Below are positions 53,578-62,648 of a stretch of DNA of 64,000 nucleotides, in pieces (the first letter of the stretch is position 1; the number at the start of each line of letters is the position of its first letter). Source of the stretch: Sporocytophaga myxococcoides DSM 11118. GTDB lineage: Bacteria > Bacteroidota > Bacteroidia > Cytophagales > Cytophagaceae. The notes beneath the pieces are model-generated. The model ran no database searches. It was not told where the DNA came from and was given only the letters and a program-made list of their open reading frames with translations. A program made the position numbers and the translations under genes. Location of the stretch: NCBI RefSeq assembly GCF_000426725.1, contig NZ_AUFX01000003.1:434001-498000 (forward strand), read 5' to 3'.

Positions 53578-55803
53578 GTGAAAAAGATCATTTTCATTTT
53601 ATTTCTATATTTATTTCATTTATCATCAGGATTAAAAGCTCAGACTGACAAAGAGTTTTGGTTTGCTGCACCTCAGGTTTCTTACAAACATGGTAATAAG
53701 CCTGTCTACCTCAGATTTGCTTCATTTGAGAATCCAACGAAGATAGAGATCTCTATTCCTGCAAATAATGCTTTTAAACCAATAGTACTCTCATTAAATG
53801 CTTTTTCCTCAAAATCTATAGACCTTTCAGCTTATCTTGGATTATTAGAATGTACGCCGGATCAAAGCATCTTAAATAAAGGACTTCATATTTTGTCGAC
53901 TGAAATTATTACTGCCTACTATGAAATAATGGGAAGTAATAATGGAAATGTTGTGAATTCAGATATTTTTACACTTAAGGGGAATTATGGTTTAGGCACA
54001 CATTTTATAACACCATTTCAGACTTATTGGGATAATGAAAGCACTGTTGACGGTTGGTCGTCAATTGATATTGTCTCAACTGAAGATAGCACCAAAATAT
54101 CTGTAACACTGACGAAAGATGCATTTGGTCATGAAGCAAATACTCCATTCACAATTACACTAAACAAAGGACAATGCTACTCTATAAAAGCCGCTTCACG
54201 ACTAGGGTCTATGCATATGGCAGGCTCTGAGATAATCTCTGACAGGCCAATAGCTGTAACACTAAAAGACGACTCTATTGAAGAAGGTGTTTCTTATGAC
54301 CTTGCCGGAGACCAGATCGTTTCAGTGGATAAAACAGGAAAAGAATATGTTATTGTCAAAGGTAGCGGCGACTATTCTACTGACAGAGCCTACATTACTG
54401 CTACAGAGGATAACACCAATATATATGGATCAGATAGTCTCCTAGCAACTCTTAATAAAAGAGAAACCTTAGAATTTCAGTTGACGGATTCTGCTGCTTA
54501 TATAAAATCAGATAAGCCCGTTTATGTATTTCACATAACCGCTTTTGAACAGGAACTCGCTGGAGCTTTGCTCCCATCATTAAAGTGTTCCGGATCTAAA
54601 AGAATTGTATTTACAAGGACGAACGATGAAAGGTTTGTACTGAATTTGGTTACAAGAAAAGGAAATGAAGACTCATTTAAATTAAACGGTAAAAACTGGA
54701 TAAAAGGAAGTGATTTTAAGCCGGTAACAGGAACAGACAGTACTTGGTTATATTATTCCGGAGATGTGGACATTAACACTGTTCCACCCGATCTTCCCGC
54801 ATATATCGAAAATCTGAAAGGTGATTTTCATCTTGCAACATTAAATGGAACAGAAACAGGAACCGGATTTCGCTATGGATATTTTTCCGATTATGGCTTC
54901 CTGGAACTTGGCGCAGATAAAATAATGTGTCCTGGTACCCTGATATCGCTGGACGGTGGATATGGGAATAGTCAGTTTAACTGGACATTTAATAATAATC
55001 CATTAAGCGATAAACAAAGGATAGTTATTGCTGATTCCGGAACATATAAGGTAGAAGTAACCAAAGGTCTGGATTGCAAAATGAAGGATTCTATAGATAT
55101 TAAGTTCTTTCCCGAAATAACATCATTGATCTTACCTGAAGATACTTCCTATTGCCTCAATTCAAAGATCACGGTCTCTACCTTAAATACCTTCTCCTCT
55201 TACACATGGCAGGATAATAGCACCGGCGATACTTTAAGTGTGCCAAGTCCCGGCATTTATTGGGTTGAAGTGACGAATGAATTTGGATGTAAAAAAATTG
55301 ATTCGATAAATGTCTCAGGTCTTACAATACCTGAAGTAAAAATCTTCCCTCCTATTGATGAATTAAATTTCTGTAAACAAGACAGTATTACCCTATCTGC
55401 ATCAAATGCCTTTGCGAACTATTTTTGGAATACAGGAGACACTCTATCAACAATCATCACAACTCACAATGAAGAAGATAAATACTGGTTGCATGTAACG
55501 GGATATAATGGATGCCGCAATGCTGATACTCTTATATTAGATTGCTCTCCATATATTCAAAATCCACCAAACCTAATCACTCCAAACGGAGATGACAAAA
55601 ATGAATACTTCAAAATTGGTGACCTGAAAAAAGGAAAATGGGACCTGGAGATATATAACAGATGGGGAAGCAGAGTGTATTACAAAAAAGGGTATTTCAA
55701 TGAGTTTAACGGAGATAATCTCGAAGATGGGATATATTACTATTTCCTGAGACAAGTTGAAAATAAACGTATGCTAAAAGGCTGGCTTGAGATTATAAGG
55801 TAA
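53578..55803 (+). CDS. IgGFc-binding-like surface protein, T9SS type B cargo
   Basis: Secreted surface protein of 741 aa. The start is GTG (53578): it gives MKKIIFILFLYLFHLSSGLK as an intact signal peptide, and no later start would. Residues about 24-430 resemble the IgGFc-binding N-terminal domain (DKEFWFAAPQ near 25-34, WSSIDIVSTEDSTKISVTL, LYYSGDVDI). Three to four short Ig/PKD-like segments with SGTYKVEVT and PGIYWVEVTNEFGC patterns follow (about 440-650). The end is a gliding-motility-associated C-terminal domain (NLITPNGDDKNEYFKI, LEIYNRWGSRVYYKK, DGIYYYFLRQ), so it is exported by T9SS. It lies downstream of the giant adhesin with a terminator-like hairpin between. Its stop overlaps the convergent kinase gene by 11 bases. 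Immunoglobulin binding itself should not be assumed. Confidence 0.88.
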   Translation: MKKIIFILFLYLFHLSSGLKAQTDKEFWFAAPQVSYKHGNKPVYLRFASFENPTKIEISIPANNAFKPIVLSLNAFSSKSIDLSAYLGLLECTPDQSILNKGLHILSTEIITAYYEIMGSNNGNVVNSDIFTLKGNYGLGTHFITPFQTYWDNESTVDGWSSIDIVSTEDSTKISVTLTKDAFGHEANTPFTITLNKGQCYSIKAASRLGSMHMAGSEIISDRPIAVTLKDDSIEEGVSYDLAGDQIVSVDKTGKEYVIVKGSGDYSTDRAYITATEDNTNIYGSDSLLATLNKRETLEFQLTDSAAYIKSDKPVYVFHITAFEQELAGALLPSLKCSGSKRIVFTRTNDERFVLNLVTRKGNEDSFKLNGKNWIKGSDFKPVTGTDSTWLYYSGDVDINTVPPDLPAYIENLKGDFHLATLNGTETGTGFRYGYFSDYGFLELGADKIMCPGTLISLDGGYGNSQFNWTFNNNPLSDKQRIVIADSGTYKVEVTKGLDCKMKDSIDIKFFPEITSLILPEDTSYCLNSKITVSTLNTFSSYTWQDNSTGDTLSVPSPGIYWVEVTNEFGCKKIDSINVSGLTIPEVKIFPPIDELNFCKQDSITLSASNAFANYFWNTGDTLSTIITTHNEEDKYWLHVTGYNGCRNADTLILDCSPYIQNPPNLITPNGDDKNEYFKIGDLKKGKWDLEIYNRWGSRVYYKKGYFNEFNGDNLEDGIYYYFLRQVENKRMLKGWLEIIR

Positions 55804-57412
55804 TTTCCTTTCTTAAGGGCAATTGAATTGAAAAAGTTGTTCCAATATTTACAGTACTATTAAGAGTAATTTTGCCACCTGCATTTTCTACAATTCGCTT
55901 TACAATGTAAAGCCCTACGCCTGTACCATCAACATGTGTATGTACCCTTTTAAACATCCCAAATACTTTGTCAATCTGCTTGGCTTCTATTCCTAGTCCA
56001 TTATCAGATACAGATAATATTAAGACATCATTAATTACTTCACTGGTCACATCAATTTCTGGCCTTCTCAATGGAGATCTATATTTAATAGCATTAGTAA
56101 TCAAATTTGTAATTAAACTTCTAAGGTTCTTTCTTGAGAAACTTACTTGAGTAGATTTCAGATTTATGTTTATTTGAGTTTTAGCGGCAATAATAGTATC
56201 ATGGTAGACAAGGAGTACTTCATCCAGCAGTTGTCTGATATCTACCAGGTCGACGTCTTCTTCTGTATCCTTTTGAATTTTGCTGATATCGGAAAGCTCA
56301 CTTATTGTAGTTTTAAATCTTAGGATAGAGTTTTTCATCATATTAAGATATAAATCAAACTCCTGAGGGTAGCTATTGCTCTGCAGTTCATGGGATAATG
56401 AGTTAACAAGGCCCTCCAGATTAGATATAGGTGCTTTTAAATCATGAGATGCTGTATAGACAAAATTATCCAGGTCGGTATTGATTCTTTTAAGTTCCTT
56501 GTTCGTCCTTTCCAGTTCCTTTCTGTATAATTTTTCATCGTTTACATCAGTACAAGTTCCAAACCACTTCACGACCTTTCCAAAAGGATCTTTCAATGGG
56601 TTGGCTTCTATCAAATGCCATCGGTATTCTTCTGAAGCTTTATCTTTCAACCTACCTGAACATCTGAAAACTGTACCTTCTTGTAAAGCCAGTCTCCAGA
56701 AAGATGATACTTCTTCAAGATCTTCAGGATGGGTAATTTCAAACAATCCCCTCTGAAAAGATCGCTTGGAATCAAGACCACTGTACTCGTACCAATTAAG
56801 ATTAAAATAATCAAACTCTCCCCTTTCATTGACAGTAAAGACCAATTGAGAAATTGAATCAGTCATGAATTTAAACTGAAGAATACTGGCTTCTAGTTCT
56901 TCAGTTCTATACTTAACTCTTTCTTCCAGTTCAGAATTGATTTTTCTTAAAACCTCATCAGCCTTTAATAGTTCTTCATTGCTTTCCTTTAGCTTTTCAT
57001 TGGAACTCTTTAGTTCAGAATGTAATCTTCTCCAGTCGTAAGCAGAAGGTATCTGAAGAATCTGCGGAGTTTTTTTTATCAGAATTACTGCAGTAGCAAT
57101 AGAAGCAATAGCAGTGATAATTTTTAGAACAGCATCGAATCTATAAACAGGATACCAGATTGTAATAACTGATACTAAATGAGTAGCTCCACAGCCAAGA
57201 ATAAAGAATGCGAATAAAAGCATTAACCTTCCATATACAAAGTCTCTTCTTAATCTAAATATATTATAAAGACTGAATGGTATTGAAAAATAAGCTAAAG
57301 CAATTACAACATCTGCAATAGCATGAGACCAAAGGATTTCGGGCTTCCAAAAATAGCAGTGCCCATGGGGCATAAAGTCCCCCTCAAATATTTTCTTCAG
57401 AAACTCAAGCAT
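55793..57412 (-). CDS. Sensor histidine kinase with ethylene-receptor-like sensor domain
   Basis: Membrane histidine kinase, 539 aa from the chosen ATG at 57412; the upstream ATG at 57475 would overlap the barrel gene and its terminator. The N-terminus has three membrane helices that align with plant ETR1 at a constant offset of nine: Asp34, Tyr41, Ile44, Pro45, Cys74 and His78 correspond to ETR1 Asp25, Tyr32, Ile35, Pro36, Cys65 and His69, the residues that bind copper and ethylene. Signature stretches are ADVVIALAYFSIP and GCGATHLV. Then come a coiled coil, a PAS domain (about 185-305), HisKA with SHDLKAP (His near 322) and HATPase (NLITNAIKYRSP, SDNGLGI, GTGVGLYIVKRI). No response regulator lies adjacent. 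Ethylene sensing is inference from residue conservation. Confidence 0.93.
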   Translation of the reverse strand: MLEFLKKIFEGDFMPHGHCYFWKPEILWSHAIADVVIALAYFSIPFSLYNIFRLRRDFVYGRLMLLFAFFILGCGATHLVSVITIWYPVYRFDAVLKIITAIASIATAVILIKKTPQILQIPSAYDWRRLHSELKSSNEKLKESNEELLKADEVLRKINSELEERVKYRTEELEASILQFKFMTDSISQLVFTVNERGEFDYFNLNWYEYSGLDSKRSFQRGLFEITHPEDLEEVSSFWRLALQEGTVFRCSGRLKDKASEEYRWHLIEANPLKDPFGKVVKWFGTCTDVNDEKLYRKELERTNKELKRINTDLDNFVYTASHDLKAPISNLEGLVNSLSHELQSNSYPQEFDLYLNMMKNSILRFKTTISELSDISKIQKDTEEDVDLVDIRQLLDEVLLVYHDTIIAAKTQININLKSTQVSFSRKNLRSLITNLITNAIKYRSPLRRPEIDVTSEVINDVLILSVSDNGLGIEAKQIDKVFGMFKRVHTHVDGTGVGLYIVKRIVENAGGKITLNSTVNIGTTFSIQLPLRKEITL

Positions 57413-57421
57413 AGCTTTAAA

Positions 57422-57442
57422 AAGAACAGGTGTTTCACCTGT
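57422..57442 (-). terminator. Terminator of the barrel gene
   Basis: A 7-bp perfect stem ACAGGTG/CACCTGT with a 3-base loop, followed on the minus strand by TTCTTTTT. It starts 8 bases after the barrel gene's stop and ends about 10 bases before the kinase ATG, so kinase transcription may need read-through or its own promoter. Confidence 0.65.
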
Positions 57443-57449
57443 GATAAAA

Positions 57450-58298
57450 TTATTTCTTGTAGAGAGAAATAGCAAGATTTAAAGTAAAATACGAAGCCTT
57501 AAAATCATTTATATTCTTGCCCGTAGTTAGATTTATATGTTCAACTCCAGTCTTTGTAAAGACTGAGCCATTGCCGGAATTATCCAGAAAAGCCTGATCC
57601 GTGGTGTTAATTTGAGTTTTTGTCAATGGGAAATAATACCTGATATCCACCATTACGTCACGACCGTATCTACCAAAGTTTCTTCCCAAACCTACAAATA
57701 CCTGAGCCCCAAAATTTTTAAAATTATCTGCCTTTGCTTTGTATGTATGTTTTTCCAGATCATTATTTTCAAGGCTCCATCCGACATACCTGTCCGTTAC
57801 AACAGTTTCCTTATCAATTATTTTCGGATTAAAATTAATATTCAGGGCTAAACCACCAATAGCATAATATTTTTTTACTTCAGTGAATTGATATCTCACA
57901 TAAAGGGGGATATTAACAGATGGGTATCTGATATATAAGTCAGATGTTATTCTTTGTTTTTTACCAGTACCAAGTGAATCGAAATCATCAAAATATTTAT
58001 TTATATAATACTTTGTACCCACATACTGAAAATTGAGCTCAGCTCCTAAAAAGAGATTATAACTTGCTTTATATTCTGCATACCCTCCTATTCCACCTGT
58101 GAAGCGAAATTTGGATTCAGAATAAAAATTCCAATATCCTTCTTGCGATCCGACTGCACCTATTGCTTCTTTAAGTTTTTTAGAATTTACCCTTGAAAAA
58201 CCAAGATTCCCTTTAGCTCCAAAAGTAAGTTTCTGAGCATTAACATTTAATGCGCTCAGGACTAAACAACTTAATATGGTTAATGAAAAAATCTTCAC
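57450..58298 (-). CDS. Outer-membrane beta-barrel protein (PorT-like family)
   Basis: Predicted outer-membrane barrel of 282 aa from the GTG at 58298. From that start the protein opens MKIFSLTILSCLVLSALNVNAQ, a textbook signal peptide. The longer ORF from 58367 would add 23 residues that make no sense as a leader, and a -7 promoter match lies inside that extension. The mature part is beta-rich: KLTFGAKGNLGFSRVN, GGIGGYAEYKASYNLFLGAE, NIPLYVRYQFTEVKKYY, VMVDIRYYFPLTKTQIN, and an aromatic terminal strand YFTLNLAISLYKK. This is the general PorT/OMP_b-brl pattern, for which function cannot be predicted. Its terminator separates it from the kinase. Confidence 0.82.
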   Translation of the reverse strand: MKIFSLTILSCLVLSALNVNAQKLTFGAKGNLGFSRVNSKKLKEAIGAVGSQEGYWNFYSESKFRFTGGIGGYAEYKASYNLFLGAELNFQYVGTKYYINKYFDDFDSLGTGKKQRITSDLYIRYPSVNIPLYVRYQFTEVKKYYAIGGLALNINFNPKIIDKETVVTDRYVGWSLENNDLEKHTYKAKADNFKNFGAQVFVGLGRNFGRYGRDVMVDIRYYFPLTKTQINTTDQAFLDNSGNGSVFTKTGVEHINLTTGKNINDFKASYFTLNLAISLYKK

Positions 58299-58324
58299 GT
58301 TTATTAAAAATTGATTCTTAGATA

Positions 58325-58332
58325 CAAACGTA
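58325..58332 (-). promoter_or_regulatory. -7 promoter element of the barrel gene
   Basis: TACGTTTG on the minus strand is an exact TAnnTTTG match 26 bases upstream of the proposed GTG start at 58298, predicting a leader of about 20 bases. No clear -33 TTG is seen. Confidence 0.4.
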
Positions 58333-58537
58333 AAGGCAGTTATTAGGTTAGGCATTTTTTCCATCATTTATAACCTTATGATCTTAGTATTATTCAGGGG
58401 ATTCCCTTTATTAACATTACAGAATACAATAAAGGCGGCCGATTAAATTAATATTAAACTTCAGGAGACTTCATAAACTCTGTTTCAAAAAAACAATGAT
58501 CCCTTTAAATTGTTTCGGGTGTAAGGAATACTTATAA

Positions 58538-58561
58538 AGAAAAAGCCCCAATAATGGGGCT
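58538..58561 (-). terminator. Terminator of the PorE-like gene
   Basis: A 7-bp perfect stem AGCCCCA/TGGGGCT (58544-58550 with 58555-58561) with loop ATAA, followed on the minus strand by TTTTTCTTTAT. It begins about 5 bases after the stop codon at 58566. Confidence 0.85.
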
Positions 58562-58565
58562 ATCT

Positions 58566-60476
58566 TTATTCAATAATTTCAGCTTCTGTCCTTCTGTTTA
58601 ATTGTTTATTTTCAGGAGTATCGTTAGGGGCAATTGGCTGTTCTTTACCAAAACCCTTAAATGCAAGCTGTTCTTTAGGAACTCCCTTTGATATCAGATA
58701 ATCATAAACACTTTTAGCGCGACTTTCTGATAGTTTTAGGTTATGATCATCATTTCCATCATTATCAGTGTATCCACCAATCTGGATCTTAACAGTCTGA
58801 TTTACTTTTAACATTTCCATTAATCTGTCCAGTTCAGGCATAGATTCATTTCTTAATGTTGCTTTGTTCACATCAAAAAATACATTTCGCAATACCATTT
58901 TTTTACCCTTTTTAACTCCTTCCAAACAAATAGAGTCATTGATTTCAAGGTATTCATTCAATGATGGAATGTCTATATTTTTTGAATAAAATAAATAACC
59001 TTGTGCTTCAACAGATACTCCATAGTTTTTACCTGCGGGTAATACTACAGTATACTTACCGCTACTGCTATTAGAGTTATAAGCTCCAAGGATTTTCTGA
59101 GTAGTTAGATCGGTAACTACAATAGTTGCTGCTACTGGTGTTTTGTTTTCACAACTCTTTATCATTCCTTTAAATACAACCAGAGAAGCATTGGCATCTC
59201 TTTCCAGCATGTAGATGTCTTTCTTTCCAAATCCACCTTCTCTCTCAGAACTAAAGTAAGCTCTCTTATTGTCTGCAGACCAAACGAAAAATACATCATC
59301 CGCAGCGGTATTAATTGGATATCCAACATTTACAGGATCAGTAAGTACTTCACCTGTTTCTGTATTGATGGTAACAGAAAATATATCAAAGCCTCCCATT
59401 GAGTTATGACCTTTGGAGCTGAAGTAGAGCGTCTTTCCATCTGCATGAATAAATGGACTCTCTTCATCAAGCACTGTATTTATCTTAGGACCCAGAAGTA
59501 TAGGCTTTCCCCAATCTCCGTTTATCTGTCTCTTGGTCATATAGATATCCGTTCCCCCAACTCCTTTTCTTGTGCTGGTGAAAAACAAAGTTTTCTCATC
59601 AGATGAGATACTTGCACTCGTCTCCCAAAAAGATGAATTAATATGATTACCTAATGTTTTAGGGCTCTTCCATTCACTACCATTCAATTCACTCGCAAAC
59701 AAATCTCCGCCATTATCAACCTTATAGATAAAGAGATCCTGACCGTCAGGAGAGATACCAACACAAGCATCATGTGTAGGTGTATTAATACCGTTCCCTA
59801 AAGGAACTGCAGTTCCCCATTCATTGTCTTTTTTATGAGAAATGTAGATATCTTCATAATACTGGTTATCCTGCGGATCCTTTAAGCCACCTGTTGAATT
59901 ATCTCTTCTTGATGTGAATACAAGCACTGTCTCATCAGCAGACACAGCAGGTACATAATCTGAATACTTTGAATTGATGCCGGGACCAAGATTAGTTATT
60001 TTAACTTTTTGAGGAGATTTTACAAACTCTAATCCATTCTTACAGAAAGTTATTTTCTGATTTACCAGATTTAATCTCTCTTTATCTTTAGGCTTGAGAG
60101 TTGCTTTATAACTTTCATAGGCACTGATAGCCTCTTCAAGCTTGTGGGATAAATGGTAGCTACCTCCCAAATAAAAATTCAGATCTCCAGCTTTAGCTCC
60201 ACCATTTCTAGCCTTTTCAAGATAGGGTAATGCTTTTATTTCTTCTTTTAAATTAAAGTAAACAAGACCTGTTTTATAAGCAATTTCAGGATCATCGGGC
60301 TTCAAAGACGATAATTTTAACACTGGCTCTAAGGCATCTTCATATTCTTCTTCTTTGATCAGTTCATCAGCCTGGCTCAGAACCTTCGCTAAATCCTTAT
60401 CCTGCGCATTAGCATTAAAAGTGGATTGAAGTGAAAGAAAAAAAAGCAGGCAATAAATACTTGAAATTCTTTTCAT
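58566..60476 (-). CDS. OmpA-family envelope protein with TPR, beta-propeller and regulatory domains (PorE-like)
   Basis: Periplasmic/outer-membrane protein of 636 aa. After a signal peptide (1-24, ending FNANAQ) come TPR repeats (about 25-140), a WD40-like/PD40 beta-propeller (about 165-425; VPAVSADETVLVFTSRRDN, ASISSDEKTLFFTSTRKGVG, PFIHADGKTLYFSSKGHNS are blades), a carboxypeptidase-regulatory-like domain (about 430-515) and an OmpA C-terminal domain (about 520-636; FFDVNKATLRNESMPELDRL, GYTDNDGNDDHNLKLSESRA, NRRTEAEI) that binds peptidoglycan. This domain order is that of PorE of the type IX secretion system in Porphyromonas, but Bacteroidota carry several paralogues with the same architecture. 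The type IX link is therefore likely, not proven. It lies near two T9SS cargo genes. Confidence 0.88.
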   Translation of the reverse strand: MKRISSIYCLLFFLSLQSTFNANAQDKDLAKVLSQADELIKEEEYEDALEPVLKLSSLKPDDPEIAYKTGLVYFNLKEEIKALPYLEKARNGGAKAGDLNFYLGGSYHLSHKLEEAISAYESYKATLKPKDKERLNLVNQKITFCKNGLEFVKSPQKVKITNLGPGINSKYSDYVPAVSADETVLVFTSRRDNSTGGLKDPQDNQYYEDIYISHKKDNEWGTAVPLGNGINTPTHDACVGISPDGQDLFIYKVDNGGDLFASELNGSEWKSPKTLGNHINSSFWETSASISSDEKTLFFTSTRKGVGGTDIYMTKRQINGDWGKPILLGPKINTVLDEESPFIHADGKTLYFSSKGHNSMGGFDIFSVTINTETGEVLTDPVNVGYPINTAADDVFFVWSADNKRAYFSSEREGGFGKKDIYMLERDANASLVVFKGMIKSCENKTPVAATIVVTDLTTQKILGAYNSNSSSGKYTVVLPAGKNYGVSVEAQGYLFYSKNIDIPSLNEYLEINDSICLEGVKKGKKMVLRNVFFDVNKATLRNESMPELDRLMEMLKVNQTVKIQIGGYTDNDGNDDHNLKLSESRAKSVYDYLISKGVPKEQLAFKGFGKEQPIAPNDTPENKQLNRRTEAEIIE

Positions 60477-60602
60477 TTAGACATTAATTTTAGTATGTTA
60501 CTTGGCTTTTGAGAAAAGCAATAAGGAAAAACACTAGAGTATATTTCTTATTTAGCTTTAGGCTCATACGCATTTCAAATAAAATAGGTTAAATAACGAG
60601 TA

Positions 60603-62588
60603 ATGACCCCTCTTTTTCAGGACATTGTAGTAATATTAGGTATTGCAGTAATAGTTACACTTCTATTTGAGAAGTTGAAATTTCCAACAATTATTGGTTT
60701 TCTTTTAACAGGTACCATTGCGGGTCCTCATGGGTTAAGTTTAATTACCGCTTCACATGAAGTTGAGTTGTTAGCGGAAGTCGGTGTAATTCTTCTGCTA
60801 TTTATAATAGGTATTGAATTTTCATTAGGAGATCTTGCCAAGATAAAAAAATCAGTATTACTCGGAGGCGCCTCTCAGGTCTTTCTCACTATAGCAGCAG
60901 TGGTTGCTATACTTGCTTCTTGTTACTGGGAAACAGGTCATTCTATTTTTGCAGGATGTCTGCTGGCTTTGAGTAGTACTGCAATAGTATTAAAACTTCT
61001 TCAGGAAAAAGGAGAAGTAAATAGTCCTCACGGAAAAACCATTTTGGGAATTTTGATTTTTCAGGATATCATAGTAGTCCCGATGATGTTATCAGTGCCA
61101 TTTCTATCGGGAAAGCAACCAGTTACGTTTCTTCCTTTTGTACTCCTTACTTTAAAAGTGGTACTCATCATAATATTCGTTCTTGTAGCTGCCAGATATA
61201 TTGTTCCCAACCTGTTATATCAAATAGCAAAAACAAAAAACAAAGAGTTATTCATACTCTCTATAGTCGTTATCTGCTTTTCGGTCGCCTGGCTTACATC
61301 TTCTATTGGCTTATCATTGGCGCTTGGTGCATTTATGGCTGGACTTATCATTTCAGAATCAGAATACAGTCATCAGGCATTGGGAAATATTCTACCATTC
61401 AGAGAGATCTTCGCAAGTTTTTTCTTTGTATCTATCGGAATGCTTCTCGATGTGAGGTTTGTGATAGAACATATATTTTACATCCTATCATTAACTTTTA
61501 TTGTTATAGCGCTTAAATTCATTATCTCTGCCTTCTCAGGACGATTGTTAAAAATGCCTATAAGAAGTTCTATCCTTGTGGGACTAGGACTTGCACAAGT
61601 AGGAGAATTTGCTTTCATACTATCTAATGTAGGTGTTTCCAATGGATTGTTAAGCACTGATTATTATCAGTATTTTCTGGCTATATCCATTCTTACAATG
61701 TCTATCTCTCCATTCATCATAAAGTCAGGAAATGAAATATCCCTCTGGGTACAAAGATTCTTACTACCCAACAACATTTCAGACCGGTACACGGGAATGA
61801 AAGATTATCTATCAAAGAAAAAAATTGACCATTTTGAAGATCATCTGATCATTATAGGCTATGGATTAAATGGGAAGAACGTTGCTAAAGCGGCTAAAGC
61901 AGCAAGTATCCCATATGTTATACTTGAACTTAATGCCGATACCGTAAAAAAAGAAAAGCAAAAGGGTGAACATATATTATTCGGAGATGCTGTTCATGCT
62001 CCTGTGCTGGAGCATTTGAATATTCATAAAGCCAGAGTTGCAGTCATTGCAGTATCAGATCCTGTAGCTACAAAACAGATTGTAGTTAATATCAGAAACA
62101 CAAGCAAAAATATTCACCTTATTGTTCGTACCAGATTTATTCAGGACACAGAGCTTCTATTCAGTCTTGGAGCCAATGAAGTGATCCCAGAGGAGTTTGA
62201 GACCTCTATAGAAATATTTACTAGAGTATTAACATCTTACCTTGTGCCTAGGCAGGAGATCGAAGAGTTTATTCAGGAAATCAGAGAAGACAACTATGAA
62301 ATGCTTAGACTATTACCAGGATCAACAGCAAGAAAAAATTTTTCACTAGCTATACCAGACATAGAAATAGCCGCTATTTCGGTTCAGAATGAAACATTCG
62401 AAATCGTAAATAAAAAAATTGCAGATTCAGGAATAAGAAAAAAATTCGGAATAACGATTATCGCGATCAAAAGAAAAACTCAATTGATTACTTCAATAGG
62501 TCCGGATGAGCAAATTTATGTATATGATACAATTTATATATTGGGAAAACCTGAGGACATATATAGATTCAGTAAAAAATTAAAATAA
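60603..62588 (+). CDS. CPA2 cation:proton antiporter (KefB/YbaL-like) with TrkA domains
   Basis: Inner-membrane monovalent cation:proton antiporter with nucleotide-gated regulation, 661 aa. The N-terminal ~385 residues form 12-13 helices with family motifs EKLKFPTIIGFLLTGTIAGPHG, LLFIIGIEFSLGDL, SSTAIVLKLLQEKGE, GILIFQDIIVVPMML and ALGAFMAGLIISESEY. A TrkA-N domain follows (about 412-530; IIIGYGLNGKNVAKAAK with GxGxxG, then LFGDAVHAPVLEHLNIHKAR). A TrkA-C domain (about 575-661) ends the protein. K+ or Na+ selectivity cannot be read from the sequence; KefB/YbaL relatives move K+. The pLGIC-like gene starts 60 bases downstream on the same strand and may be co-transcribed. Confidence 0.93.
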   Translation: MTPLFQDIVVILGIAVIVTLLFEKLKFPTIIGFLLTGTIAGPHGLSLITASHEVELLAEVGVILLLFIIGIEFSLGDLAKIKKSVLLGGASQVFLTIAAVVAILASCYWETGHSIFAGCLLALSSTAIVLKLLQEKGEVNSPHGKTILGILIFQDIIVVPMMLSVPFLSGKQPVTFLPFVLLTLKVVLIIIFVLVAARYIVPNLLYQIAKTKNKELFILSIVVICFSVAWLTSSIGLSLALGAFMAGLIISESEYSHQALGNILPFREIFASFFFVSIGMLLDVRFVIEHIFYILSLTFIVIALKFIISAFSGRLLKMPIRSSILVGLGLAQVGEFAFILSNVGVSNGLLSTDYYQYFLAISILTMSISPFIIKSGNEISLWVQRFLLPNNISDRYTGMKDYLSKKKIDHFEDHLIIIGYGLNGKNVAKAAKAASIPYVILELNADTVKKEKQKGEHILFGDAVHAPVLEHLNIHKARVAVIAVSDPVATKQIVVNIRNTSKNIHLIVRTRFIQDTELLFSLGANEVIPEEFETSIEIFTRVLTSYLVPRQEIEEFIQEIREDNYEMLRLLPGSTARKNFSLAIPDIEIAAISVQNETFEIVNKKIADSGIRKKFGITIIAIKRKTQLITSIGPDEQIYVYDTIYILGKPEDIYRFSKKLK

Positions 62589-62648
62589 TAAGGTAACTCA
62601 TTTTTTCATTCAGTAATTCTTACTAATTTTCTATGAGATAACAAGCTC

